A stretch of DNA of 64,000 nt from Amaranthus tricolor (Eukaryota; Streptophyta; Magnoliopsida; Caryophyllales; Amaranthaceae), in contig NC_080049.1 in NCBI RefSeq assembly GCF_026212465.1, positions 21,525,803 to 21,589,802 of the forward strand. The letters run 5' to 3'. Shown piece after piece: positions 50,723 to 63,517 of this stretch. Position numbers and translations under genes: made by a program. Numbering within the stretch: position 1 is the stretch's first letter; every line of letters begins with the position of its first letter. The notes beneath the pieces were generated by a model. The model saw only the letters and a program-made list of their open reading frames with translations, did no database searches and had not been told where the DNA came from.

Positions 50723-51145
50723 TACGGGCTGTTAATATTAAGCTTTGCCTAAATTTTGAAAGAACCTAGTAAATTAAGAAAAGAAGAGGATTATCTATTT
50801 AGGTGAAGCCCACGGGCTTTTTGACCGAACCTCATATTTACAACCATTTTTTCTTGTAAGAACTTGTTTGGGCGGGTTTAATCAATAAAACTTTTGGGCT
50901 GAAATTCAGTTCGTAGATTACTTTTGAATCTTGATTACCTATAATTTAATCAAAAGTTTTTATTTGGCATGATTTTACGTAAATTATATTGAGCCGAGTT
51001 AATGTATACTTATAATTTTAATGTGATCACTTATAACCATATAAATAAAAATATCTACATCGAACAATTATGAATTAAACATACATTGAACATAACATTT
51101 TTAATTAAAAAAATTACATCAAAATAAGCCCAATACAAACACTAA

Positions 51146-51594
51146 GGTGGTGTTTGGTATAAAAAGTGGAAATGTAATGGAAATGGAATGTGTTACGAGG
51201 AGTAAGGTATTGTTAAGTGTTATTGTTAATTTTTGTTTGGTACAAAAAGATGTAAGGGAATAAAAATAAAAAAGAAGGTAAATGCTGAAATGCATCATCC
51301 CTATCATTGTCTCAATACCATATTTTCCTGAACCTCCACCATTCCTAAACTACATAAGCCACTGCAATCCTTCACCATAAATCAATTCAATTAGCTTTTT
51401 TTTTTTTTCATTTTTTTCCTAAAATTTCCTCTTATTAACGTTATCGGTGGTAGAGGGTTGGTAACAAAAGTAAAGGTAATGGTTACCTCTATTTAACGGA
51501 TATCATTACCTTTTTGAGTAAACAAACACAATGTAATGGATTATGTTTTTTGAATCCATTTCCTACCCTAATTTTTGACATACCAAACACCCCC
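51146..51594. mobile_element. Tourist-like (PIF/Harbinger) MITE
   Basis: The inverted ends GGTGGTGTTTGGTAT and ATACCAAACACCCCC are flanked by TAA on both sides (51143-51145 and 51595-51597). The subterminal arms carry GTAATGGAAATGG and CCATTTCC. Confidence 0.8.
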
Positions 51595-51639
51595 TAATAT
51601 ACAATCAAAGTTAATCTTAATGCACCATTAGCCATAACT

Positions 51640-52110
51640 AGTATTTGTTGAGATGGTCTAGGTCACAAATTATGTGTCTTTATCTAATTTTATTTCCAGT
51701 CAACTCTTCAAATAAGTGCAACTCGTCCATGTTGTTTTTTATGTGTTCCTCCTACGTTTTCTTAGGCTTACCACGACTTCTCTTATCATCGGTCATGATG
51801 ATTTTAGCCTTTTCATAAGTGTGCTAATGGTCTTTATTTGCACATGCCCAAACCATTTTAATTTATATTCATGCAACTTTGTAGAAATGGATACGACTCT
51901 TTGTTTGTCTCAAAAGTTGGTTCCAAATCTTATCCAACCTAGTGGTTCCACACATCCACCTTAATATTCATTTCCCTATTTCTTCCATCTTACGCTCCTA
52001 TATCCTCTTAACTGGTCAACACTCCGTCCCTACAACTTGACAGGTCGAACTGTAACTCGATAAAAGTTACCTTTTAATCTAATCGAAAAACTTCTATCAA
52101 ATACCACAAA
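51640..52110 (-). pseudogene. LINE (L1-type) reverse transcriptase C-terminal relic
   Basis: Read on the minus strand from about 52085, the frame-broken translation gives FYRVTVRPV, EC*PVKR, RWMCGTTRLDKI, then SRGKPKKT. This is the common C-terminus of plant non-LTR reverse transcriptases (YRTxVRPxxLYGAECWPVKR, RWMCGxTRxDKIRN, RGRPKKTW). Several stops show that it is dead. The 5' part is missing. Confidence 0.75.
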
Positions 52111-53540
52111 ATAGGGTTATATTTTACTCCATCTCATGCATAGATGGAATATTTTGGCTTAGATGTACAAACTTGTTCTAGAAGAAAAAAAAAGTTTAAA
52201 ATATCCTGGTTCATAAATCTCTATGGTTAAATATTTTTAGTATTATAACCTATTTTAAAATTTAGATGACAAAAATGAGCTAAAATCATTATCCCCACCA
52301 TGATTTACTTTGGATTGCATGTTTGAAAATCTGATCACAATCTAACATTCTATTTATTATCTTGTTTCTTTTCCTCAATAATGCAAAATAGCTAATTGTC
52401 TACCCTGATTTTCTAGGATTTATAATCCCCAACAACAATAATGATTTTCTTTATAATAAACATAAATATATTTTTCATTATAAATATATCTTCAGATAAA
52501 ATATTTAATGACATATATCTATCACAATGACTAATTAAATAATTTTGTTTGTTTATAAAAAGTGAATAGTAATTAGTAATAATTAAATTGTACTACATGC
52601 ATTTATACCGAAAATTAAGTTAGTATTTACTAATATAAAATAAATGATCAGTTAGATATATGCAAAAATTATTGAAACTATGATTGAAGTAAGACATATT
52701 AGAATATCTCACTTAGGTTTGTGTGTTTTTGTGTATTCATTGCATTTCAGGTTTAACTTGTCAAATTGAGCACAAATTGAGCAAATTTAGCATATACGCT
52801 GCTCGCTAACCTTAGGGGCTCATGTTAGTGAAGCTTTGAAGAGCCTAGTCAAAAAAAAAAAAAAAAAAAAAAAAAAAATTCAAAATGGTACTTATTCGAG
52901 CCAAGTTTAGGCCCAAAGAACCCCTATCAAATTTAGCCAATAAATTTAACTTTTATTTACACTTATTTCATTAGAAAAATTCATGCATTGTTTGTTAATT
53001 AAGTCATTTCATGTGTTTTTGAAGTTGCTAACAAGTGTCTTTCCTAATATAAGTTTGTTTATCTCATCATGGAGAACAATTGTAAACAATGAAATAATGA
53101 TTTTGTTCTTTAATATGAAAAAATTTATAATTGTCCAAATAGTTTTCTTTTATATAAGATGAAAAGAAAAATTTAGATGAATGTGAGAAGTGTCGAACTT
53201 TACGTTTAAAGGATAAGAATATAACATTACAAAATAAAAACATTTTTATTTTAAATCTAAGTATAATTTTAAATCTAAGTGTAGACTAAAAACATTATGT
53301 GGCTTTGTGTTGATTTGAAGGAGCATAAGTAGTTCAATGCAAAAACCAAAAATTGTCACATTTTAATACAATATTTACTTTCTATTACCTTAAATTTGCT
53401 TTATTATGATTTTTTAAGGAACTATGTGCGAGAGAGTTAACGGTAGAGAAACTCGATAAATTTGAAAATAATGTAGCGAGTAGTGATGATCATATTGTGT
53501 CAATATTTCTTCTAAGCTTCTTTTTCTTTTATAGTTCATC
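52111..53540. other. AT-rich spacer with a 28-bp A run
   Basis: No gene. The A tract at 52851-52878, preceded by GAAGCTTTGAAGAGCCTAGTC, could be the tail of a retroposed sequence, but no matching flanking duplication was identified. Confidence 0.4.
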
Positions 53541-53949
53541 TATTCCCTTCGTTTCTTAATAAAGTTTTCATTTCTTGTTCCCATAAAAAATCTTTCTACT
53601 TATATCATAAATTTTAGATAAAAATAACCTTTTTTTTATCCCCCATATTAATATTTTAATAATGTTTATGGTTTATACATATCTTCCACTAACTTCATTT
53701 AATATTTTTATATTTCTTATGAACCCCACATGTGTTCCACTAACTTTACAAAAATATTTTTTTATTAGTTTTGGTCCCTATATCTTTTCCACTAACTTTT
53801 TTAAATAATTTTTTAATTTTATGGTATCCACTTTCCGCCCAACAAATTTATTATTCAATAAAATAATATATTCACTATCTAAACGATTCCATTTTTCTTA
53901 ATTTTCGTGAATATTTTTTATGGAAACTTTATTAAGAAATAAAGGGAGC
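53541..53949. mobile_element. Stowaway-type MITE with TTCCCTTYGTTTCTTAATAA ends
   Basis: TTCCCTTCGTTTCTTAATAA at the left and TTATTAAGAAATAAAGGGAG at the right are inverted and nearly identical for about 30 bp. The arms continue with AAAGTTTTCAT / ATGGAAACTTT and CCCATAAAAAAT / ATTTTTTATGG. Confidence 0.7.
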
Positions 53950-54153
53950 AATTATTATACATATATATAAAGAAGCAAAGCTTTGAGCGAGAGCCAATCT
54001 TAATATAGATGGATGTATCCCATTGAAAGTTTAGCATCTATGGTCATAATTGTATTTGTCACATAGCAATCAACATATATTGATATTAACTCCACAAGAA
54101 AAGCAATGGAGTCTCGTAACAAATTCAAGAGTACTTGCTAAAAAAAAAAATAA

Positions 54154-54465
54154 TAATTATCAACGGTACCTTTAAGTTTTTGCATTTTATCAATGATACT
54201 TTTAAGTTTTTTCGATTATTAATTGTACCCTCGTGTCATTGAACGTTTTACAACTGTAGCATTTTTAAATTTTTTCCGTCCAAAACATAAAAAAAATAAA
54301 AGAAAAAGAAAAAAAGTAATGGTTTTGGACGATTTTGGATGGAAAAAATTAGAAAAGATTACGGTTGTAAAGCGTTCAATAACACGAGGATTCCATTAAT
54401 AATTGAAAAAACATAGGGGTACCATTGATAAAGTGCAAAAACTTAGAGGTACCGTTGATAATTAA
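54154..54465. mobile_element. Inverted-repeat MITE near the WRKY 3' end
   Basis: The ends AATTATCAACGGTACCTTTA and AGAGGTACCGTTGATAATT are inverted. The arms stay complementary through TTTTTGCA, TATCAATG, the AATTGTACCCTCGTG/CACGAGGATTCCATTAAT pair and ACGTTTTACAAC/GTTGTAAAGCGT, meeting at CCGTCCAAAAC/GTTTTGGAC. The element is one large hairpin. It ends about 340 bp past the WRKY stop codon. Confidence 0.75.
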
Positions 54466-54804
54466 AAAAAAATAAAAAAAAAGCATTTTGTTGTACTAGT
54501 AACGTCACTAACTGAAGAAACTACGGTACTAATAATCAAATTATACAAGTGTTTAATTACTAACCAATCCCATAATAGACAAGGCCACATACAATAACAT
54601 GCAAAACAGAGCAAAACCTACGTATACTTGTAAAGTAATTGTAATATACTTTTATACACAAATTATAACATGTTTGATAGTTTATACTCCGTACATGATT
54701 TGGCATGCTATATAAAAACTAGCACCAGCATAATATGAGTAAGCAATAAAGCAAATATTAGTTTACTAAATTACAAAGGTTAATCATGATTAATTACTAT
54801 TTAA

Positions 54805-57800
54805 TCACCAAAAGAAATTATTAAGCTGAGGTTGTCCACCATGTGAATCATCGTCATTAGAGGGAGTATGAATGTGTCTTCCTTCATAAGTTGTGATTAC
54901 CATTCTTGGATCTTCAGCTAGTCTTTCCACTCTTTTCTTTACCCTGCAATTGTCCTGTGTGCATCTGTAATAACTCCTGCATTTCCAAACACTGTTTAAG
55001 TATCACTAATCATCACATTATTCAGAGGAGTCTAGGTTCGAGCCTTCCATGACACCATTAAAAACTCTATTCAATTGTTTCAAATGGTATAATATACTTA
55101 ATTTGTTCACTATACTTACTACATTCGACTTTTTATGCAATTTAATGTGTTATTTTGAACTTTTGTATATTAAATTATGCAAATTTAAAAATTATAAAAA
55201 GTTGATATTATGAAAGTATGTGATTAATGGATTCAAACAAAATCCCACTTGACAATACATTTTCTTACTTATTAACCGTAATATATAAAATAAGCTTGAA
55301 CAATGGATAGTACCCGTAGTCGTAATGTAGCAACTATTTCAAAACAGAGGAAGTATAAGACAAAAGATTGTTTGTCCTTGATTCAACACACATATAGAAA
55401 ACAGTATTTATTCCATTCTATTCGTTCTAGCCATTAATTAACCATCTTCAAAATTTATCAGCCTACATGACATATGAAATAATTTTGTACTCCCTTTGTT
55501 CTAGCCCAAAGTACAATTAAGGAGAAAATCAAGAAAAATGAGTATATGTGATTAAAAAAATATATTGTGTAGAAAGGTGAAAAATATGTAGATCAGATAA
55601 AAATATAAATTAAATTAAATAAAATCGAAACAAATTTTATAAAACAAACTAAAAACTAAAGCTAAATCTTCGAAAAAGAAGGAGTAACAAATAACACCTT
55701 CTTAAAGGAAAAGTTAAAAAATATGTTACTATAAAAGATTTAAAAATTCTGGCAACTATAACAAATTTAATTATTAAAACATATTATATGACCCAATACA
55801 AAAAAGTTCCAACTTAATTAAAAAAAATAGTATTTGGTCAAGTTTTTTACAACAATTTCTGCAACAAAAAAGCTAAATTTTAGCCAAATACTGTATTTCT
55901 GAGAAGTTGAAACAATTTTTTAAAAAAATTAAAAATAACTTCTACAAGGGTCAAAAAGAGAAACTACAAATTGTAACTTCTTCTCCCAACTTCTCAAAGA
56001 GTTTTATATTTTTCTCATTTTATGTTAAAAAAATTCCTATATTTCCTCCAATTAACTAAGAAAACTTTTTCATTACTTTTTTTTTCTTTCCACATATCTT
56101 CCTCCAAAATTTAAAATTTTCTACTTCATTGCATAATTATTAATTTGTTATCACAACCAACATCCCAATTATTTTAAGTAATTCTACGCTTATTGAATAT
56201 TATGCGATCAAATTACATTAAAATTTCATATATGTTTTATCTTTAAATTTATTAACACATTTAAATATGTTTTTCTATATAGGTAAATTGTCAAATTTGG
56301 AATTTATTTTTATTTTTATTTTCAATTACGTTAGTGTATTTGAATTTTTTTTTCTAACATCATAGTGATTATTCTTTTTTAGAGTATACTATATATTTTT
56401 GGGTGTTTTTCTTAAAATCGATGCTTTGTGACTTAATTCGACCATTTTTTAATGTATGCTATATGTTTTTTCATCATATAACAACACTAACTTCAAACAA
56501 ACATAGAAAGAAAAAAAAAAGCCAAACATACAAATTGCTTTTGTTTCCCAGAAAACTCTTTTAAAAATAAGAGGCCAAACACATCTGTTTCTAAAAAGTA
56601 TTTCTAGAGAATTTACTTTTAGAAAACAAAAATTGATTTCCAATAGTTACGCCAAACATACCCTTAGCTAATAACATGCAAATTATCTTCTATCTGATCT
56701 GAAATGTGATTGGAAGGAAATTGAAACCACTAATTGTTCAATATTACTAAAAAAGACATTACTACAAAAGGATATAATATAGCTCCTAATAACATATGTA
56801 ATTACAAAATCTAATACCTATAAAAAATCTACTCCATCTTTATAATTTTACAAGTAACATATATTGATATTTTCTATCATCACAAATCACAATAAAGAAA
56901 ATAGTGAATTATTTCCTCTTTTCTATTAATTTTAAAAAATTTTAGAAGTTAAATATATATGTATCTATAAAAAGATGTGTAGTACCTTGAAAAAGAGTAT
57001 GTAATACAATATCATCATGATTCTTTTCAAATCTTTAAAAGAATATGAATTTGATCATAATATAACGTTTACTTTTTTCATTTTGGTGGACTAAAATGTA
57101 GTATGATTAGCTAAGGTCCACCCCTTATCACTTTTACCCTTATGCAAAAGGTCCCCCAACAACTATTTTTTTTGGCTTAATGAGGAGGAATGATTATTGA
57201 ATTGTTTCTCTACATATATTTTTTGGGATCTATCAACAAATAATAATTATATTTACGATCATTTATGTCTTTCTAAATCCATAATAATTAAATCCTTTTC
57301 CCCTTCTTAGATATTGTCTCAATTTATCTAGCTTAGGATCATATATTAATATGATTAATCTAAGATATTGTCTCAATTTATCTAGGACATATAATATGAT
57401 TAGTCTTTTATTAGCTATTTAATATTATGATTCCTTGTTTTTAGCCCTTCAAACCAAGCAAAGCTAAATTAAGATTATTACCATTTTTCCTATTAAAGAC
57501 ACAACAATAATTAATGAGATGTAAAAAGAGAGATCATTTATTGGGCATGCATGCATGTTTGTGAGCTACATACACTAACGGCCCGTTTGGTTGATGGTAA
57601 TGAAGTAATGAGAATGAAATGTTGTAATGGCAATAGTAATGAAGGAATGGATATGAGAATTGGTAATGAAAATTCTTTTGTTTTGTGTGCATGACTAAAG
57701 AATGTTAATGGAAGATAATATTCATTGATTGCATTTGGTTGTTAGTAATAAAAAATGGTAATGACTCTTAGTTTCATTATTGTATATTTGTATCTAAAAG

Positions 57801-59816
57801 CATTATTGTATCTAAATTATTCCCTCTAATGATTCTTTTTTTAATAATAATATTTTTTTGGATAATTACATACATTACCTTTTTTTTCTTCATTATTTTT
57901 TTTCTTCAGCTCGAAACAACATTACCTTATTTTATTACCACAGTAATACTTCATTACCATTACCGCCTAATTCCATGTTGTTTGATGGTAATGAAAATGA
58001 CCCTTTTTGGTAATTTCATTACCTTATTTTATTACCATCCATTACCATTGAAGGCATCCAAACAACCAAAATTTTCATTACTTAATTTTATTAGCATTAC
58101 CGCCCTCTAATACCATGTACCAAACGGGCCGTAAGTAGACAACGTGTAGTAATTATGAGATGATTGCTCATTAGTTATACAAAAATTTGTTTGTTAAGTG
58201 TTCCACAAAGAAGAAGGATAAAATAAATACTTTCTTAAGACAAAGGTAGGAGGGGCTATGTGAAAGCTAGAAGAATGGAATGAATTGAGGATGTAAGAGC
58301 AAAATTATGATATAATATACTCATTTGTTATAATACTTAATTTGTTTGTTTAGTGTTCCATATTGGTTATTTGTTCAAACTCAAATGAAGAAGGTTAAAC
58401 TAAATACTTCCTCTACTCCTTTCAGTTTGCATTATAAAATTCAAATATGTGAGAATTTTTTAACTCTTATGACGCAAATTCCAAAAGACAGACAGAGTCG
58501 GAAATGGTTTTGTGAAAGCTAGAAGAATGGAATTAAATAAGGTTGTAAGAACAAAATTAATTAAAATTTAGATAGTATAATTGATCTATACCTAGGATGA
58601 AGGGTGTTCTTCACCACTTTTTGGCCATACTTCCTCCATTTATAACCATCATCTAATACATCCACATCACTCATGGTTTTGAAGCAAAATCTTGGTTCTC
58701 TAACTTTCCTTCTTGCTTTCATCTTCTTCATCTTCAAGGTAGAAACCCCTGGAACAGAATTTCCTCCACCACAACTTCTCTTGCTTCCTCCTAATTGAAA
58801 CTGTTTGCCTTCTCCCCACGACCTATGAATCAAAGTTTTCATAAATCAATAGCTAGATTTATCATACTCCCTTTGCATGTCCTAAAGATATATATGTTTT
58901 GTTTGATTAAAATATTAGACTCAAATAAATAAAAAGGTAAAATATTTTTTTCTTTACAGTGTAGGCTTAGAAAAAAGAGTGTTAGAGTATACTACTAACA
59001 TATTTTGGGGCCTCAACTATTAGCTTAAACTTTTGGTTGAACTAATTTCTTGATATGGTATCAGAATCCGGCATGACAAGAGATGGTCACAAATTCAAAT
59101 TTCAATCATCCATCATTAGAAATAGAATATTTAGCATTAGGTACGAGGAGGGCCTGTGTTGCATCTATATTTCTAACTCAAAGGGCTAGAAGGCGTGTTA
59201 GAGTAAATAACATATCTTGAGGTCTCAACTATCAGTTTAAACTTTTAGTTGAATTGATTACTTAACAAAAGAAAGGGCTAAGTGATAATATAACTCAGAT
59301 GATGATAAGATGGATTATTCAAATACATATCTTTGAGATATAATACAAAATTTAATTGAGATAAGATTCAATTTTATTTAGAAAAAAAGTAATATATATA
59401 TATGTTTGAGACAAATGGAGTATTAAAAAGAAGAGTTGTTGCACATAGATATGTAAACATCTAATCAACAATACTTACCATAAGTTATAATTTGGAGTTG
59501 GTTTTTGGATGGAAAAAAGAGGGGGCAAGTTGGTAAAAGATGAAGATGAGTAATCTTGTTCTATAGACTTGGGATTTGTAGAAGAAAGGAGGGCTTGAGT
59601 AAGAGTAGAAGTTACATGATCTAATGCAAATGAAGAAGGTAAAGTATTAAAGGGTTTTAGATCATTATATTGGTGTTGTTGATCATGATTATGATTATGA
59701 TTAAATAGAGGAGCATAATTAACTAAATTTGTGGAGTTTAGATAAAAGCCCATCATTTGAGAGCTTGACATTCCTCCAAGTTGATGATGATCCTCCATTA
59801 AACCTTGGTTTAACAT
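54805..59816 (-). CDS. WRKY13: WRKY13-like group IIc transcription factor, three exons
   Basis: Coding exons on the minus strand are 59816-59479, 58822-58592 and 54976-54805. The joins are GT..AG with phases 2 and 2, giving 246 aa. The product is a nuclear W-box (TTGAC) binding factor. Arabidopsis WRKY13 acts in stem sclerenchyma/lignin development and flowering time. Seen directly: a His/Asn/Gln-rich stretch (about 38-51); the basic run [18 protein letters not shown] (143-160) characteristic of the WRKY12/13 subgroup; WRKYGQK (175-181); a C-X4-C-X23-H-X-H zinc finger (C195, C200, H224, H226); and the C-terminal ending NNFFW, as in WRKY13. The second intron lies in the HPR codon, the conserved position in WRKY domains. 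The frame is open for 11 codons upstream of 59816, but without an ATG, so Met at 59816 (or 59798) is the start. A TRIM sits in intron 1 and a Tourist-like MITE in the 3.6-kb intron 2. Confidence 0.93.
57579..58131. mobile_element. Tourist-like (PIF/Harbinger) MITE in WRKY intron 2
   Basis: The perfect inverted ends CGGCCCGTTTGG and CCAAACGGGCCG are flanked by TAA at 57576-57578 and 58132-58134. The interior is full of GGTAATGA / TCATTACC motifs that allow folding. The element is intronic and about 460 bp from the central WRKY exon. Confidence 0.88.
58980..59267 (+). mobile_element. TRIM (miniature LTR retrotransposon), copy 2, in WRKY intron 1
   Basis: Direct terminal repeats of about 72-76 bp at 58980-59055 and 59196-59267 both start TGTTAGAGTA and contain CTCAACTAT..GTTTAAACTTTT. 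The first is followed at once by TGGTATCAGAATCC (primer-binding site, 59056-59069), and a purine-rich ACGAGGAGGGC lies before the second. Total 288 bp, no coding sequence. AAAGA occurs next to both ends, with one base of slack at the left, a possible 5-bp target duplication. Confidence 0.75.
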
Positions 59817-59916
59817 AACTTGAGATCCCCAAACTAATTTCTCTCTCAAAACCTCTTGTTTTGTGAGGAAGAAGATGGTAGAATAAAATGGGAATAAAGG
59901 AGCTTAGATAGTTAGG

Positions 59917-59924
59917 TTTATATC
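59917..59924 (-). promoter_or_regulatory. Probable TATA box of the WRKY13 gene
   Basis: On the minus strand GATATAAACC lies about 100 bp upstream of the start codon at 59816, leaving a leader of roughly 70 nt (TTCTTCCTCACAAAACAAG). Confidence 0.5.
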
Positions 59925-59929
59925 CTATG

Positions 59930-62375
59930 AATTGACATTGTAAATAGTATAGTTAGGGACCCCCACCAAAATTTGATTCAGGGGCTTTTAAGAAAAGAAT
60001 TTATGCCATTTGTTTAACCTATGGTTAACACATTATAAATTTTCTTAAACACTAAATAATAATTCGCTTAGTTAATTCAATAAAGCGAAAAAATACAATC
60101 AATCATCAATATTTATTGCCCATTAATTGCGTATGTCTTCTCTTAATGGGTACACACGGTTCAGTTAGTTCTGGTTTAATAATACTAAAATTAGATCATA
60201 TCAAAAAATTGTCTCGAACTTTTTTAGACCAGATTGGACAATTTTATCTACAATGGTGTAGTCTGGTTTGGTCTATAATTTTTTGGTTTAAAATTTTTTC
60301 TAAATTTATATATATTTTTATGTAAATATTTCGCACTTACAATCACCAAATACAATAATTTGTTATTAGTTGATTATATTAACATCATTCAAGTATATAT
60401 TACCATAAAAAACTACATCTCAAAATATCTAGGTATGATCTAAAAAATAAAAAACAATTATTTTCGATCATAATACGGTTTTCAGTATGGTATGATCTAA
60501 AAAAAAAAAAACTAGAACCATATCGAAAATCATATTACAAAATCAAACCAGGCCATTTAAACTGTAAATTAAACCAAATACTATATAACTATGGTTTGAT
60601 TCACATTTTAGACTAATTTTTGTTTAAGCTTATGTCTCTTGGTGCAGCAAATTGAGAGGAACAAAAATTTAATGAATTGGATAAAAAAAAAATATAAATA
60701 TGGCCATGAAAGAAAAAAATGGTTTTGCAGATTTGATAGGTTACCATCATATAAAAGAGCAGTTATCTAGCTTAGCTAGTTGCCACTTTCACCTTTTTAG
60801 TGTTTTTAAATATTTTTTAGTTGATTTTTTTTTTATTTTAATATCTTTATTAAGAACAGCAAAAGTAAAAATATAGTGGGAGCGTTGAAAATTTTAACAG
60901 ATGATACAGTGCCCTACTTGAGAGTTGAGACTTATTCGAGTTGACGAATACAAATGACGAATAGTTGAATAATTAAAATTAACATATAATATAAAATTAA
61001 TGAAGTATGGAATTAACTAGCATTATGTCAATACTTCCTATTCCCTAGTCCCTACTTGAGTAAGATTTTCTTAATGCACTTTCACTATTCATTTTCCTTT
61101 TTATTAAACCAATATAATATGCTTTATTCTTTTAAAATTAAAGGATAGACTGAGAAAATAAGAAGGCTAGATGAAATTCGATTTTAAAATTTAATCGAAG
61201 AGATATAATATTTACTACAATTGAAAAATAATTTGTTTTAGTAAACGTACTTAAAGTAAATATTTCCTTTATCTAACTCATCACCTAAAGTTATAATGTT
61301 TGGTTAAAAATAATTTTGGGAAACCTTTATCTACAAGAGTTTGATACACCTAATATTTATAAAGTTTGATAAAAATTTGGGAAATTCCACATGGTAAGCA
61401 CCAAGTATAGCGAAAAACGAGTGGTAGCAATTTTTAAATTTTTTTTTCACAAAATAGCACTCAACTCTTTGAAAAGTCACTACGGTAGCATTATGACGCC
61501 AAAAATGTTATGTTTCCATTAAGTGGTGAAATGACACAAATACCCTTGTTTAATTTCAATAAAAGGCAGCATCTCCTTCCTCTTCCTTTCAATGTCTTCT
61601 TGCTCTTCCATTAATGTTCTTCTTCCAACATAACCATAAACTATGTCCTCAACTTCCATACACTCAAGAATTTCTTCAAGACCTCCATAAATCTTCTTGC
61701 TCTTCCATTAATGTTCAGCTGTTCATACACTCAAGATGATAACAATGTGTCATCTTAGGGTGTTGTGCAATCATTGATAAGTTAGTTAAAATGGCACTTG
61801 ATATGCACTTGTAGTTTTTCATATCAACTAATTCAATCATACTAAAGAGTAACACATAAGTTTAATAATCAAAAGTCATACACAAAAAGTATGAACATGG
61901 AACATAATAAGCAATTGTTATTTTAATTGATTAATTAAGTTGGCTTGAGCAAGCTTGCATAAAAGTTCAAGTCTCCACTTTTAAGTTAAGCTTCAATTCC
62001 CAACTCACAAGTAGCAAAAGGGAATAAGGAACCAATTGGTTCCATTCGAGTTTTTATCGACTATAGTAATCAATTTTAAACAATCCATATCGCAAATCAA
62101 TATCAAGACACATGAATATTAAACCACTTATGTAACATTTACTTCACGCTCAAGGGTCGTACCTATTAAATTGAAGATCCATCATCCATCTGTTAATAAA
62201 TTTGGTGAGTTTTGATCAAAAAATTGTGGGCACTATTTCTCACAATTTTTAGAGAATATTCAAGACACATATACCCAAGATAGGTAATTTTGAGCATACT
62301 ACACTATCCGATCATCCATTCTGCAACAATTCAGTCCTATAAAATTATTAGTGTATTATCTAGACAAGGTACATC
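59930..62375. other. WRKY upstream region, then AT-rich spacer with element scraps
   Basis: No further gene. Scraps: an inverted patch of GGTTTGGTC/AACCAAAC and TATGGTATGATC motifs at about 60150-60610, and the sequence GGGAAATTCCACATGGTAAG at about 61379, which looks like one end of a widespread plant MITE whose other end was not found. Confidence 0.45.
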
Positions 62376-62876
62376 TAGAGCTGTTCAAAACAAACCCGAC
62401 CCGGAATCGAAAATTATCCGACCCGAAAAAATGTAAGTTTTTTAGGTTTACCGAACCGCAATTACCCGAACCGATACTTCACTCGAACCGTTTGATAACC
62501 GAAAAGGGCAAAACCGAACTCGAACTGCAACCGAATTTTATAACCGACATATAAACCTTAACCGATGTTACCCGAACTGAACAGTGATCGACCCGAGTCA
62601 AATCCGACCCGAATTATGCACGTAACCGAATGTAACCTGACTAAAACCGATTAAGATCGAACTGCTTTTAACCCGAACTGATACAAACCCGATCGATTAT
62701 TAATCGAACTGTTTTTAACCCGAACTGATACAAACCCCAAACCGATTATAAATCGAACTGTTATAAATCCGAATCAAATTTTCACCTAATTTTAGCAAAT
62801 TAAGTCCAATTTCAGTTTTCTAATAATACGGAAAAAGGAAGAACACAAGTTCTATACAGAAGAGATTGCATACAGA

Positions 62877-63066
<190 letters not shown>

Positions 63067-63387
63067 ATTGAAATAAATTGATCTGCCTACTAGGGCTGGC
63101 AAAAGCTGACCTGCCCTACTAACCTGATATGAAACCGACTCGAAATTAGCGGGTTTGGGTTTAGATTTTTGACCCAATTAATTAAATGGGTCAACCCGAC
63201 CTGATCTGTTTATTAAATGGGTTAGGTTCAGGTTGAATATTTAAACCCGAAAAAACCTGTTTAACCCATTTATTAAATTTAAGACGGATCAACATTTGCC
63301 AAATACTTCGTAAAACTAAGATAATACCAATTACCATGTATTGAGGGATTTGTCAGCTGAAGATGACTTTCAATAAGAAAGGAAGTT

Positions 63388-63398
63388 GTCCCACATCG
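63388..63398 (+). promoter_or_regulatory. Upstream sequence element (USE), distal copy
   Basis: GTCCCACATCG is an exact match to the plant snRNA upstream element RTCCCACATCG. It lies in a 59-bp tandem duplication (unit GGGATTTGTCAGCTGAAGAT ... GTCCCACATCGGCTA), so the second copy follows exactly 59 bp downstream. Confidence 0.8.
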
Positions 63399-63446
63399 GC
63401 TAAGGGATTTGTCAGCTGAAGATGAATTTCAATAACAAAGGAAGTT

Positions 63447-63457
63447 GTCCCACATCG
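63447..63457 (+). promoter_or_regulatory. Upstream sequence element (USE), proximal copy
   Basis: A second exact GTCCCACATCG. Thirty-one bases separate it from the TATA-like box at 63489. That is close to the spacing known for RNA polymerase II snRNA genes in plants; polymerase III genes such as U6 have about ten bases less. Confidence 0.85.
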
Positions 63458-63488
63458 GCTATGAAAGATACTAATAAAAGAAAAATCC

Positions 63489-63495
63489 TTTAAAT
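63489..63495 (+). promoter_or_regulatory. TATA-like box of the U5-like gene
   Basis: TTTAAAT lies 31 bp after the proximal USE and about 30 bp before the expected RNA 5' end. It is not a consensus TATAAA, which may lower activity. Confidence 0.55.
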
Positions 63496-63517
63496 CACTT
63501 CCAAATATCTCATACTA

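Noticed and set aside
55020..55050. B-box like GGTTCGAGCC in WRKY intron 2
   Set aside because: No acceptor stem or anticodon arm upstream. At most a decayed SINE fragment, too weak to annotate.
59475..59849. Longer WRKY N-terminus starting at 59849
   Set aside because: The codon at 59847-59849 is TTG, not ATG, and no in-frame ATG occurs upstream before a stop at 59904-59906. The start was therefore set at the ATG at 59816.
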